Assembly (NCBI GenBank): GCA_025677815.1
Contig: JAIXMP010000007.1
Location: forward strand, 1,054,001 to 1,118,000
DNA length: 64,000 nucleotides
Origin: Phascolomyces articulosus
Lineage: Eukaryota; Mucoromycota; Mucoromycetes; Mucorales; Lichtheimiaceae
Direction of reading: 5' to 3'
The notes beneath the pieces were generated by a model. That model was not told where the DNA came from, did not search any database, and was given only the letters and a program-made list of their open reading frames with translations. The position numbers and the translations under genes are program-made. Shown in pieces: positions 35,423-46,656 of this stretch (position 1 is the first letter of the stretch; every line of letters starts with the position of its first letter).

Positions 35423-36104
35423 ATGCAAATGACTTCTTTTATTCCATTTGCAGTTCTTTCTGGCATCTTTGCCTCTCTTTCTTCTGTTTTTGCTAAACTT
35501 TTTTCAGATACTCGTACTGAAATATTTCACGATGCAGTGACATCATTTATAACAAAACAAGAATGGGTCACCATCCCTTGGACCATTGATCCACAGGTAA
35601 ATCACTAGAGAGCTAACATTTGTTATTATTATTATTATTCATAACTATTACTAGAAAACACATACCATAAATATACTTATATATTATTATTTTTTTTTAA
35701 AAAAAAATAACAACTCTCATTAGAACTCACTTATTGCTTTTCGAGGAGTGTGTTTTGGACTTATATTTGTTTGCAATTCACTTATGTGGACTTTATTCAC
35801 CAAATCACTTAACGCGGCACCCTCTTCAGTTCAAACAACCACAGTCAATGGTGCTGTCAATTTTAGTGTCTCGGTAAAAAAAATAATGCTCACGCACATA
35901 CTATAAAGTTTATCTTTCATAAATATATCGTATTAATGATATTGAATGATATATCCATGTATACATTTTATTTTATAGGCATTATTGGGTTACTTGGTAT
36001 TTGATGAACCATTAGCATTAGGATGGTGGATCGGTGCAAGCTTTATTTTAACAGGCACGATCTTACTTTCTCGGACACAAAAAGAAAAAGAAAAGACAGA
36101 ATAA
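35423..36104 (+). CDS. TMEM42: TMEM42-like small membrane protein (EamA/DMT type)
   Basis: Three exons: 35423..35596, 35724..35873, 35979..36104; 149 residues, near the animal length (159). Four hydrophobic segments: FAVLSGIFASLSSVFAKLFS, VCFGLIFVCNSLMWTLFT, AALLGYLVFDEPLALGWW-type pair and IGASFILTGTILLSR. The Ser-Ser-Val-Phe-Ala-Lys element in helix 1 and the last helix are typical of TMEM42 and of half-size drug/metabolite transporters. The C-terminus is Lys/Glu-rich. Function of the family is not established. The start is the ATG giving MQMTSFIPFAVL. Confidence 0.82.
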
Positions 36105-36208
36105 TTTATTTGTATATAAGAATAAGAATATATATATATAATATACCATCGAGTGATAATACTTTTTTCCTCGTTCCTTCCTCACAAATACTGCTACTAT
36201 TTCAATAA

Positions 36209-37300
36209 TTATACTATGTATTTTGTATTATAAAACATCTCGACAATTGCATTGGCGACATGTAGGCCTTGATCCAAGGGAACCATATGACCCGCATCCT
36301 GTACAATATCTAATACAGTCTCAATTCCAGCTCCTAGGCCATCATTTAATATTTTCCAGACAGTCATGACGTTCACTGTATGTTCATCTGCTTGGCCCGT
36401 GATCAATAATTGCCTGGGTAATTGTATAGGGGAGTGATCGAACCGAGAGTTTTCCGTTGAGTCATTTTGAGGAGGGGGAGAAGGGGGCGCAGACAAAGCA
36501 TCAGCAGAAGCACACAAGCATTGAAATAGGACTTGATCGCTTATTAATGCCATGGCGCGCGCGGCTTCCTTTTTTCCATCTTCATGAACAGCAGAATCAG
36601 CTATTGATTTTCTTGCTGCTTGTAAAACGGCCGGGTCAACGGAATCAATATTTCGATAAAGATCCATCCATGTAATACGTGGCCAAACCATATGAATGGA
36701 TGGAGTTGCTATCATGACCATTCCTTGTAAATTATATCCCAAGGATTGCCATTTTGATCTTGGTTGATTAACGCATACTTGAGCAAGAATACCACCCATG
36801 GATAACCCGCCAAATAAAAGATCACGATTTCTTTTTGGATCATGACGGAACGGGGAATAATGTTCCTTAAGCCACCATAAAACATGATAAATATCATTAC
36901 ATAATATTTGCATATCAAAATATTGATCATTATTATTTTGAGAAGCAGTATCGAGAGGCTGAGATTGACCATGATGTCTTAAATCGCATGTCAAGACGGT
37001 AAAACCAGATTGGATCAAAACAGGGACAACCGTATCAAAATGATAATGGTCTCCACCAGCACCATGGAAAAGAATAATAAGAGGTGCAGGTGTTGCTGAC
37101 AAAGAGGGTAATGTTTCTACACCTGAAACAAATGTATGAAGTGAAATGTTGGTAGAAGGGATTGGAATAATAAAATGATGTTGCTGTTGTTGATACTGGG
37201 ATAAGGATGGTATAGTGGAAGTAGTAGCAGCAACAGTGATAGAGGTCTTAATCATAGTAAAGATATATATACTGATATATAAAAAATGGAATGATTTCAT
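36209..37300 (-). CDS. Alpha/beta hydrolase with signal-like N-terminus
   Basis: Intronless frame of 363 residues. An N-terminal hydrophobic stretch (FHFLYISIYIFTMI) could be a signal peptide or anchor. Motifs: oxyanion LFHGAGGDHYHF (about 77-88), LTCDLRHHGQS, nucleophile elbow GGLSMGG with Ser167, acid in LLITGQADEHTV, and catalytic His in DAGHMVPLDQG. An insert of Ser/Pro-rich sequence (DALSAPPSPPPQN) sits in the cap region. All triad elements are present, so an active serine hydrolase (esterase, lipase or epoxide-hydrolase-like) is likely; the substrate is unknown. It converges on TMEM42, with only 104 bp between stop codons. Confidence 0.88.
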   Translation of the reverse strand: MKSFHFLYISIYIFTMIKTSITVAATTSTIPSLSQYQQQQHHFIIPIPSTNISLHTFVSGVETLPSLSATPAPLIILFHGAGGDHYHFDTVVPVLIQSGFTVLTCDLRHHGQSQPLDTASQNNNDQYFDMQILCNDIYHVLWWLKEHYSPFRHDPKRNRDLLFGGLSMGGILAQVCVNQPRSKWQSLGYNLQGMVMIATPSIHMVWPRITWMDLYRNIDSVDPAVLQAARKSIADSAVHEDGKKEAARAMALISDQVLFQCLCASADALSAPPSPPPQNDSTENSRFDHSPIQLPRQLLITGQADEHTVNVMTVWKILNDGLGAGIETVLDIVQDAGHMVPLDQGLHVANAIVEMFYNTKYIV

Positions 37301-37614
37301 TATTATGATGATAATTTATCATGTTTGGCTTTTGGGTTATATTTATGCATTCAAAGTCTTTTGTTCGATAAATTAGGTAATCCATACTAACAAAAGGAAA
37401 TCCTGGCCTGCAAATGGAAAACTATAGAAAAAACACACTAGCCAGTAATATTGTCAAACACAGACATCACAAATCAACCCCACAGAATCTGTCCCTTTCT
37501 TATTTTTTCTATCTCCTTGATGAAATTGGGATACCTGACAAATAATAGGATAGCCTTATACTATTGGTTAGTGATTTGCAAATTCGTAATCACAATGATG
37601 ATTGGCTAAGACGA

Positions 37615-37621
37615 TTACTAA
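37615..37621. promoter_or_regulatory. Candidate Yap1-type element (TTACTAA) upstream of thioredoxin reductase
   Basis: TTACTAA, the AP-1/Yap1 response element known from oxidative-stress genes including yeast TRR1, lies about 90 bp before a TATA box and 208 bp before the TRR1 start. CCAAT-type boxes on the minus strand (ATTGG at about 37562, 37601, 37643) surround it. The match is short, so chance is possible. Confidence 0.4.
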
Positions 37622-37706
37622 GAAAAAAACTCAGTCACAATCATTGGAAATCGAAAAGAAAAAGAGAAAAAAGATAGCCAGCGTTGCTATTCTAGGCGGG
37701 AATCCA

Positions 37707-37714
37707 TATAAAAA
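37707..37714 (+). promoter_or_regulatory. TATA box of thioredoxin reductase gene
   Basis: TATAAAAA in a locally GC-richer context, 122 bp before the start codon and followed by a pyrimidine-rich leader, the expected arrangement for a strongly expressed gene. Confidence 0.55.
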
Positions 37715-37828
37715 CGGGCCAACGTGGTATTTTTCACACTCCCTTGTCAATTTTTTTACTTAATCCTTTTTTTTTTTTGGAACCTCTCTCTTTCCTTTCT
37801 TTCAAAGTTTATTTTTACATAACATACT

Positions 37829-39210
37829 ATGGCCCCTCAGCATCACAAAGTCGCTATCATCGGTTCAGGTCCTGCAGGTAAAATTTTATTTTGAAATAAT
37901 ACGAAAAAAACGAAAAATATGTAACAAAAATAAAGTTACATCATTTTTTTTATTATCAGATATGATATATATATATATATAAACTGATCAACTGAATATT
38001 CATCTAATCCAATATAATAATGATGATTAGGACACACTGCCGCTATTTACCTTGCACGGGCACAAATGAATCCCATCATGTTTGAGGGTATGATGGCTAA
38101 CGGTTTTGCCCCTGGAGGTCAACTTACAACTACAACTGACGTTGAAAACTATCCCGGTTTCCCTGAAGGTGTGATGGGTGGTGAATTGATGGACAAGATG
38201 CGTGCCCAATCAGAACGTTGCGGTACCGTGATTGAAACCGAAACTATCACCAAGTTAGATTGTGGTAAACCTTTCAAGTTATGGCGTGAAGGTGCTGATG
38301 AATCTGGTGAACCTACCGACACTGCAGATGCTGTTGTTATTGCTACTGGTGCTTCGGCCCGTCGTATGAACTTGCCTGGTGAAGATAAGTACTGGCAAAA
38401 CGGTATTTCTGCATGTGCTGTCTGTGATGGTGCTGTTCCTATCTTCCGTAACAAGCCTTTAGTTGTTATTGGTGGTGGTGATAGTGCTGCTGAAGAAGCT
38501 ATCTACTTGACAAAGTGTAAGTATATTTGTAATATGTATAATTCGATGAAAAAAGAAGTTGGAATCGGAAAGTGGAGTTGGGAGGAGTTTAAAGAAAAAA
38601 AAAAGAGGGGAATTTTATGTTAGTTATGAATTATATATATGAATGAGTGTGGCTGCCCAATAATCCGGTGTCTGTGTACTTGTGTGTGAATTTATATTGT
38701 GTATGTGGAGAGAGAGAGAGAGAGAACAGCAAATCATATTTCTAATCAATTCTTTTTTATACTTCAGACGGTTCACATGTTAATGTCTTTGTCCGCCGTG
38801 ACGTCCTTCGTGCTTCCAAGGTCATGGCTAACCGTTTATTGAAGCATCCTAAGGTCACTGTTCATTTCAACACTGTTGCTACTGAATGTAAGGGTGATGG
38901 TTCTTTGTTGACCTCTGTTGCTACTCGTAACACTAAGACTGGTGAAACTGGTGAACTTGAAGCCAATGGTCTTTTCTATGCTATTGGTCACGATCCCGCC
39001 ACTCAACTTGTCAAGGGTCAAGTAGACTTGGATGATGAAGGTTATATCAAGACTATTCCCGGTTCTTCAGAAACCAATGTTACTGGTCTCTTCGCTGCTG
39101 GTGATGTTCAAGATAAGCGATACCGTCAAGCCATTACCAGTGCTGGTTCTGGTTGTATGGCTGGTTTAGATGCTGAACGTTACTTGACTGAACTTGAAGA
39201 CGAACAGTAG
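37829..39210 (+). CDS. TRR1: Thioredoxin reductase (NADPH)
   Basis: Low-molecular-weight flavoenzyme that reduces thioredoxin with NADPH in the cytosol. Exons: 37829..37877, 38031..38516, 38768..39210; 325 residues, normal for fungi. FAD site [18 protein letters not shown] at the N-terminus (split by intron 1), the [19 protein letters not shown] block, redox-active CAVC at 145-148, NADPH site [12 protein letters not shown] at about 162-173 followed by VRRDVLRAS, and the C-terminal FAD contact [20 protein letters not shown] as two adjoining motifs. All catalytic residues are present. Intron 2 (251 nt) is long for this window and contains a GA microsatellite. Codon use is more biased to C/G-ending codons than in neighbours, which suggests high expression. 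Confidence 0.98.
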
Positions 39211-40047
39211 ATCAATTTCTTTTTATTATAATCTTATATTTTATATTTACAACTACTCTCTATTTTTGCATTTATAAACACTTCTTTGTAAATTCAACTT
39301 TCCCCCATCTCTCCTCTCTTACCAAACTCACATCCACAACTTCTTCCCTTTTTGCTTTCACTACTTTAAAAAAACTTACCCCTCCTTGTAAAGATCACCA
39401 TTCTTCTTCCAACTGTCATATTTTGTCTTTTATTGTAACTTTTTTTTGCCAAAAAGAAAAAAAAATATTATTAATGGTTTTCGTCTCGTTTATTAGAAAA
39501 TCGAGAGAGAAATGAATAATACCATATAATTTATATTGATCTACTTGTTTGACTGTCAGGAGTAATAATATCCATCAGTTGTTATTTTGTTGCCATGAAT
39601 TATACTAATACATTATTATATAATGATCGTCCTTACATTAGCAATATAACAAATGCTAAACTTTAAATTAATATAATCCTTTCCTCCCCCCCTTAATGAA
39701 TCTTTTTTTGGTAGTAATGATACATCTCACTATAGAAAGGTTTGTTTTTGAAATAGATAAAGAAGTTGCCTGTTGTTATTTTTTATATCAAACCAGGAAA
39801 AAATATTTAAGTTATTTTTGTCTCATTCTTAATATGATATATAAAATAACATCATCATCACAAAAGGTCTTCTTTTTTCACGTTGCACAATGACAAAAAA
39901 GAGGGGCTGAAGGGGTAAAAGCGCGTATATAAAAAAAAAGTTTAAAAAAAGCTCAAATATTTTTTTTCCCTTGCCCAACTCCTCCTTTCACACACTTCTT
40001 TCTCCCCGTTTTTTCTCTTTTTTTTTATACATAAACACATTACACCC
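39211..40047. other. Intergenic with TATA box and pyrimidine-rich leader
   Basis: Contains the 3' region of TRR1, AT-rich sequence without protein-like frames, then a TATATAAAA box at 39926..39935 followed by a CT-rich leader up to the ATG at 40048. The GC-richer patch just before the TATA box (AGGGGTAAAAGCGCG) may hold activator sites. Confidence 0.55.
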
Positions 40048-41751
40048 ATGGTTTCAAAATATATATTACTTTTACTTGTATTTTATATTACTATTACTTT
40101 ATCTCATTCTGCCATAATTCCTGGTTATGGTGATCATGGAGAAAGTAATAGTGACGATCTTATATCCGACGCTGCGGCATTTTTAAATGAAGACGTACTA
40201 AACAGCAGCAACGAAGACACTCCATCATCATTACAAGAAGATACCATTATTATTCATCAACAAAATGCTGATATGACCACTCTATCGATTCTTCCTATTG
40301 AAAATGATGATGGCGACGACGAAGAAGATGATGATGATGAATTCCAACATGTTCACTCTAATGAAAATGAAAAAGATATTGTTTATGAAAATATTCATTA
40401 TAAATTGAATGAACAAGGTCAATTTGTCATTGTTCCTGATGGTGAACAAATGGCTCCTATTGTTGCTATGAAAACTGCCTCCTCTGAAGAAGAAGCTATT
40501 CAACTTTTTGAAGCTTATATTACTAGCAGTAGTTCGCACGACGATGAATTACCAGACGAAGAAGAATTTTCTGATGAACAAGATGATATTAGTATCCTCA
40601 ATTCTCACACAATGGACGGTACTGGTGACCATGTGAGGTCACACGAAAATGGAGAAGACGATGAAGAAGGTGATGAAATTAGTGATCAAGTTGAAAAAGT
40701 ATTATTCGATAATGATGATAGTCAACAAGTCACTATTGATCCTGAAACTGGTATGCCTGTCTTTGCCAACAAGAATTCTGATGATTTTGATTTTTATCGA
40801 CAAATTCCTGAATCTGGTCAAGAAAATGAAAATGCTATGGTGGGCGCAGCACATGATGAAGATGATACACCTGTAACACTTGTTGATCAATCCAAACCAG
40901 CCATGGTGATCCATCATCGACCTCATTCAGATAGAATTGATCCTGGCAAATTTTATCATCATACGCCTTCTCGTTATCAACCACCTTCTCCTAAAAAATC
41001 TATTTCACTCTGGGAACGACTTTGGAAATATTTTGTATTTATTTTCGTTGTAGTTTTTGTACTTGTGAGACGATGCTCAGGAGCTGCTCAGGTAACACAG
41101 GATGACTCTTATTTTTATAACAAAAAACCTCAGCCATAATTTATATTTTAAAAAAATATTCACCCGCTTTTTTTTTTACTAATAACGTTCCTCCTTCTCA
41201 TTATAATACTTTTATTATGATATTAGATGTCGTCATCTGAAGCTATTGCTACACATCAAGATTGGAGAAAACAATTAAATTATAAATACGATCAAGCAGC
41301 TGCCCGATTACCCGTAAGTAATGCTTTGAATAAGTTATATTTAAAAAAAGAGGGTAGCACACTAAATATTTTCTCTCTCTCCCTTGCTTTCTTTGTCCTC
41401 TTTCTCCTTATTATAAAATTCGGTGTATTAGGTTTATTATACCCAAGGTATGTCATAACTCAGTCAATAGACCATTCTTTTTGTGAGACTTTGAATACTT
41501 ATTTTTATACGCACTTACTAGACATGAACCAAGAACAACAACAATTCACAAATTATGTTGATGAAAAGGTGGAAACCGCGGAATATAATCAACAAAGTCG
41601 AAGAGCATCCGCGGGACATATTCGTAAACCTTCAATTGGAAGATCATCCCAAAATGGTCGACTTCATCATCAACGACATACTTCACTTAGTAGCATTAAT
41701 ACCGCTGCCTTGTATAGATATTCAAATGGTAATAACAACAGTAGTCCATAA
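40048..41751 (+). CDS. Acidic type I single-pass membrane protein, unrecognised
   Basis: Four exons: 40048..41091, 41227..41313, 41432..41447 and 41522..41751, giving 458 residues with phases that close. Signal peptide YILLLLVFYITITLSHSA, then a luminal or extracellular part of about 300 residues very rich in Asp, Glu and Ser with His-rich pieces (HRPHSDRIDPGKFYHHTPSR near the end), one membrane helix (YFVFIFVVVFVLV, about 329-341) followed by RR, and a cytosolic tail of about 115 residues ending in a Ser/Arg-rich region (RRASAGHIRKPSIGRSS) with basophilic-kinase-like sites. Exon 3 is a 16-nt microexon; skipping both introns would instead read a false second helix from intron sequence. The acidic luminal domain resembles low-affinity calcium-binding ER or Golgi proteins in style only. 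No family is recognised. Confidence 0.75.
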
Positions 41752-42679
41752 ATCCATTTAACCACAACTTAATACATCATCTTACATTATATCATTTACT
41801 CTCTACTATTCTTTCACTTACGCTTTACACATCAACAATCATCACACTCAAAAATCAATGTAAATACAATTACCCTCCACCCCTTTCCATTCATTTAATA
41901 ATTCTTTTTGTTCATTCCTAATCAACATATACTATTATACCTCCTATTCCTTTACTAAAAACACTCTAATAATCCTTATTACATAACATACACCCTCATA
42001 ACCTTCTTACTATTATCCCGTTACATTTTTATATCATGACACATATTCACACAATTGACTTCGCAAATTCATATTTTATTATATAATATACATATCATAA
42101 ACTTTTTGTTCCTTTCTATCACCTATTACTATTTTGCAGCAGTAATTAATTCCATTTCATTGGTTCTATATAGCGCTGTTGTGTGTGTGAAAATAATATA
42201 TAAAAAGATTTTTTTTGGGGGGGGGGACTTGTACTCAAAATGTTTGTTGGATTTTTACCCAATTTATTATTATTAAAAACAAGACTCTGAACAAAAAAAA
42301 ACGATAAGATACTTTTTATATGTATACCAAGGATATTTCTCTTTTACGTAGTAGATTAAACTCATTCTGTAATATATAATAACGAACTTTTTTTATTCTT
42401 CATATCACTGTATTATCTATCCTACTTAGCATGCTTCTTGATGATATATTAAAGCTTAGATATAAATATAAAAAAAGTTATTTTACCCAATGTATCATAT
42501 CCCTGACTTACATATAGAACCAAGCTTCTTTCTCTACATGGTAGATTTTGCATTGACGGGAACCAAAAAAAAACAAAAAACAAAACAAAAAGACTATATT
42601 TTTTAAAGGTGACACGAGCCAAGTTCAAATTCGCTTTTCTTGCACAAAAATAAAAAGTTTACATTTTAAATATAATAAC
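41752..42679. other. Intergenic
   Basis: AT-rich with C-rich but codon-less stretches (41750-42050), a G9 run at 42220, and no protein-like frame. The last 100 bases are the leader of the NDUFAF4-like gene. Confidence 0.6.
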
Positions 42680-43605
42680 ATGGGTGCTCAAACTTCAAAA
42701 GAAGCAGTTCGTCGACTACCAAAACAAGCCAGAACAGGAAACCTTTCAAAACCTACTGCTTCACCTTCCACCATTCAAGACCATTATACACAAACCACCA
42801 ATGAGCCATTACCAGGTGTGTATTCATTGTTAAAAGAATAGAAATAAAAAGTTGATCGATGAATAATAACAAACAAACTCATTTATTCAATGTTTTATTA
42901 AAATAAATATAAATAGAGGAACCAGTACTTGAAGGACGCGATGACGAGTTACATAAAAAACTGACACAACTTGGGCCAGTTAAAGTAGAGCCTACTATTA
43001 CGCGTATGCGAACTGTATGTATTTTGTTATTATATTAAATATCGAACGTAAAAAAAGTTTGTTTTATAACAGCAAAAATAACAACTAAAAAATGGTGCCA
43101 TGTTTACTAGTCTGACAATATGTTACATATTATTCGAGAACGACAACGTATTGAAGAAGATGAAGATTTGGGTCGGTTATCCCAAGTACCAAACCGAGCA
43201 ACAATTGATATAATTTTTTCTGCATTGGAACAACGAAAACGCCTAGCACCAGGGGATTTGAACAATGATAACGTTTTGAAAGGATTATCACGCGATTATG
43301 GATTGGATGTACCTACTTTACAAACCTTATACAAATATTATAATACCATTGCTGTATTGCCTGCAAGGGCAGATGATCAAAAGGGACGTATGCAGGGTAT
43401 TTGGGCAGAGAATCGACAGGAATGGCAACAAGCTGTAGATAGTGTTGTTGCACGAAATGAAGAAATTAAAAGAAAATTACAAGAAAAGAAGGCATTATCA
43501 GAACAAAAAGAAAAGGAACAACAAGAACAAGCAAAAAAGCCAGAACGAGAACTTAGTGAACAAGAAAAGAAAGAAAAACGTTTACAAGATTTGTTCGAAG
43601 ATTAA
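42680..43605 (+). CDS. NDUFAF4-like complex I assembly factor (N-myristoylation motif)
   Basis: Three exons: 42680..42815, 42917..43014, 43111..43605; 242 residues. The start MGAQTSKEAVRR fits the N-myristoylation consensus (Gly2, Ser6). The middle part has ATIDIIFSALEQRKRLAPGD, then a YGLDVPTLQTLYKYYNTIAV segment and a helix with P, which resembles the C-terminal part of NDUFAF4 (a helix, then Y-x-L, then LLKYF and a PP turn). NDUFAF4 is also a short protein starting MGA. The last 60 residues are Lys/Glu/Gln-rich, probably coiled coil, and are longer than in animals. If correct, it helps assemble mitochondrial complex I, which this fungus should possess. The match is by pattern, so the assignment is moderate. 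Confidence 0.55.
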
Positions 43606-43957
43606 AAAAATGATTTATAGTAAATAGATTTTTTTCGTATTATTTATATGAATGTTATCTCAAACCCAAATCATAACTTTTTTCTTAACCAGACAAATTC
43701 TTATATAAAACACATATTACATAATCGATAAAAGTGAAAAGAATGAGAGAATTTACATTAAATGAAGGACGATAAAAGTAATGATAGAGTTGTGTTCCGA
43801 AGTTTTCTATGTAAGGTTGTGGAAATGGAGTGAGAACAAGGGAGAAAGCGGTATCATTGAATGGCGATGGTAAGGGTAAGAGAGTTTGTAGTAAGAATTA
43901 TTTTGTGGTTTTTTTTTTGTCTACGAATGTTTCAAATAATTATATGATGAATTGAAT
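43606..43957. other. 3' intergenic spacer
   Basis: Shared 3' region of the NDUFAF4-like gene (plus) and the PAN1-like gene (minus), which converge. Nothing else is seen. Confidence 0.6.
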
Positions 43958-46656
43958 TTATTCAAACGATGGGAAACGAGATTCAAAACCTGGATCTACA
44001 TCAGGTGCCTTTGCGGTAGCAGTTTCAAATGACACTTGCTGGATGAATTCTTTGAGATCAGCTGCTACACCTTCACCCGACTCGAATCGACGACGTTCAT
44101 CAATAGCACGTTGATCTTGTTCGTGTTTACGAATATCCAATCCTAGTAAGCTAGTTTCCATACGAATAGCATTAACAGCATCTTGGAATTCATCCAAGGA
44201 TGCAGTCACTGAATCTGCATGAGCAACAAATGCTAGTCGTTCTTCCTCAGCTGCTTCAATTTCTCCTGTGACATCCACTTTGTTTGATTTGCCTGTGATC
44301 TTGCCCATACGTGCTGCAACCATCGCCTTTGCCTTGGCACGAATTTTGTCATTTTCTGTCACTTCACCATTAGGTCCTGTACCTACGATATCATACGATG
44401 GTTCTGTACTCGCCTTGGATGCCTTGTTTTTCGCTGCCTGCTTTTTCTTTTCAGCCAAATCATCTTCTGTTTCACGTAACTGACGAACAAGACCCCGTAA
44501 AGATGTTTCAATCAAATATTGAATCTCGGATTCCAATAATTTTTCTTGTTCAGCAGCTTCTGCAAGCTCACTTGTCCGCGCTGTGTACTTTTCCCATGCA
44601 TGGCCTCCTTCATCTCCTCCAGAGCGAATAATTTCGGATTGTAATTCCCGAACCTTTTCCTTGACTTCATCAATATCCTTTTGTTCAGTGTACGATAATT
44701 CCTTGTAAGGTTTGGCCTTTCTAGCCACGGCTTCTTCTTCCAATTCCTGTATCCGCTGTTTGTGTTCTTTGATTTGTTTACGTAAATCAGAAATGCGCGT
44801 TTGTTTTCCACGATAACCATAGCTAGATGTTGCTCCAGTGGATTTGGATGCTGTAGGTGTGACGCTGCCTGATCGGCTTCGATCAGGGCCCATACGACGT
44901 GCACTGGATACATAGGCTGTATCGGTACTATCATCATCCTTATATTTTTGTTTGGCTGTTGTTGGTTTACGTCCTGGACTGACAGATCGTGCACGTGAGG
45001 TTCGTTGAGTTGGAGGTGAAAGCGAAGGCGATGAACTAAAGTTGCGGATACCTCGTTTTGTTGCAATATCTTGCAAAATCGATTTTTTCAATCCATCCAC
45101 ACTCTCTTTTAATTCTCGTGTCGAAGGAGGCACTAATTCGGTAGGTAAATGGGTGGGTACATCATAACCGTTCAATTTTCTGTAAATCAAATGCATTGCT
45201 ACGGAAAATTCATCCACATTTAATTTGCCCTGATTATTTGGATCTGATAAATTCCTGCAAAATAGAAAAAAAAGCCAATCCAAATGATGAATTTTAACTT
45301 CTTCACCCTTCCCCCTCATTTTTTTTCCTGTCAAAGCAATAAAGATACTTACCAAATCTGCATCAATATATTTTGTGCTAAACCTGATTGTGTAAAGATC
45401 TCTTTGGCCTTATCACCAGTCAAATACCCCTTATTTTCCTCATCCCATGCTTTAAAGATCTTTGAATAACGTTTCTTTTCTTCGGTCGTCACAGCCCAAG
45501 GAATCTTAACTTTACCAGCAAGAGATTGGAAATCCTGACCGGCAGGAGGAACCTCTGCGCCGGGCATCATTTGATTCATGAAGTTAAGATTATTACCTCC
45601 CATACCTGTTGGCATAGCAATTTGTTGATTGCCCACCAACATGGGTGTAACACCTGTCATCATGGGTACTTGTAATCCAGTAGGCTGTGATTGAAGACCT
45701 GTTGTCATACCCGTTGGTTGCGATGGAAGACCTGTCATGGTCATACCAGTGGGTTGTGATTGAATACCTGTTGTCATTCCAGTAGGTTGCGATTGAAGAG
45801 CAGTCATACCCGTTGGTTGTGAACGAATACCTGTTGGTAATGGTTGCATACCCGTCATTTGTGCTTGTAATCCAGTAGGAAATGATTGTTGCTGTTGTAA
45901 CTGTTGTTGTTGTTGTTGAGGAATAGATTGTTGACCACCAGCTAAACTGCTTAGCATGGATGTGGATAATGAACGTTGAGGTGTTATCCCAGTAGCCATG
46001 GGCTGTAATCCAGTGTGTTGTGGTGGAGCACTACTCGTTACAGTTGATTTCACCATGACTGTTGCTGTTTCTATCTCGTTTCGTATTTGGTCGGGTAATG
46101 CTGTTGGAATGTCGCGACCTGCCATACGCATAGAAGTCAAGTACATTGCAACTGCAAATTCGGGAAACGTGAGTTGTGGTTCTTGCGTGACATTGGAAAG
46201 ATCCCTATATTTTATGAATATTTATATTTAGTAAATCTAGAACTTGCTAAGCATAATAAACGAGAACGTGTTATGGGGCTTGTTGCTCAAAAACGGCTAA
46301 CACATACCAAATCTTGGCCAAGGTGTTACCATCGAGACCTGAACGAGATAAAACATTCCTTGCCACATCAGCTAATAAAATAAAGTTTGTTGTAATGAGA
46401 ATTCAGTTTTTTTTTAATAAAAAAAAAGCGTCTTTGCACACACTTTCTCCCCCTCTCTCTTTCATACCCGACATGAAAGGGCTATTTGGCGATGCCTGGC
46501 TGAAAAGCGATTGGTACTTGGTCTGGTCGGCCTGTGCCAAGAAGCTTAGCCGTATATCTGTCAAAAAAGAGAGAAACTCATATGATAAGTCAATGGACCA
46601 AGGTTTCTAAATGAGTTTCATCATCATTATCGATTCTCACTTTCTTTACCTGTCAT
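43958..46656 (-). CDS. PAN1: PAN1-like EH-domain endocytic scaffold
   Basis: Exons: 46650..46656, 46468..46557, 46308..46371, 45353..46204, 43958..45254; 769 residues. The first coding exon is 7 nt (ATG ACA G). EH domain 1 (about 4-95) starts LSFLAQADQTKYQSLF and continues RNVLSRSGLDGNTLAKIW. A Gln/Pro/Thr/Gly-rich linker (about 110-270) has six LxxQxTG-type motifs (45676..45870). EH domain 2 (about 285-385) has IPWAVTTEEKKRYSKIFKAWD, GLAQNILMQIWNLSDPNNQG and VDEFSVAMHLIYRKL. Then a Ser/Arg-rich segment (ARSVSPGRKPTT), and coiled coil from about 485 to 740 (RISDLRKQIKEHKQRIQELE). This is the order of yeast Pan1, which couples endocytic coat to actin. Ascomycete Pan1 is about 1400 residues and ends in proline-rich and WH2-type segments; none is found here, so Arp2/3 activation may be absent. 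An END3 or Ede1 identity is less likely given the linker. Confidence 0.85.

Noticed and set aside
41314..41470. Second membrane helix in the acidic membrane protein
   Set aside because: The hydrophobic stretch is intron sequence: a GTAAGT donor, a CT-rich tract and a TAG acceptor bracket it, and the 16-nt exon restores the frame.
44512..45066. 184-codon minus-strand frame
   Set aside because: Shadow frame inside exon 5 of the PAN1-like gene, whose own frame has EH and coiled-coil content.
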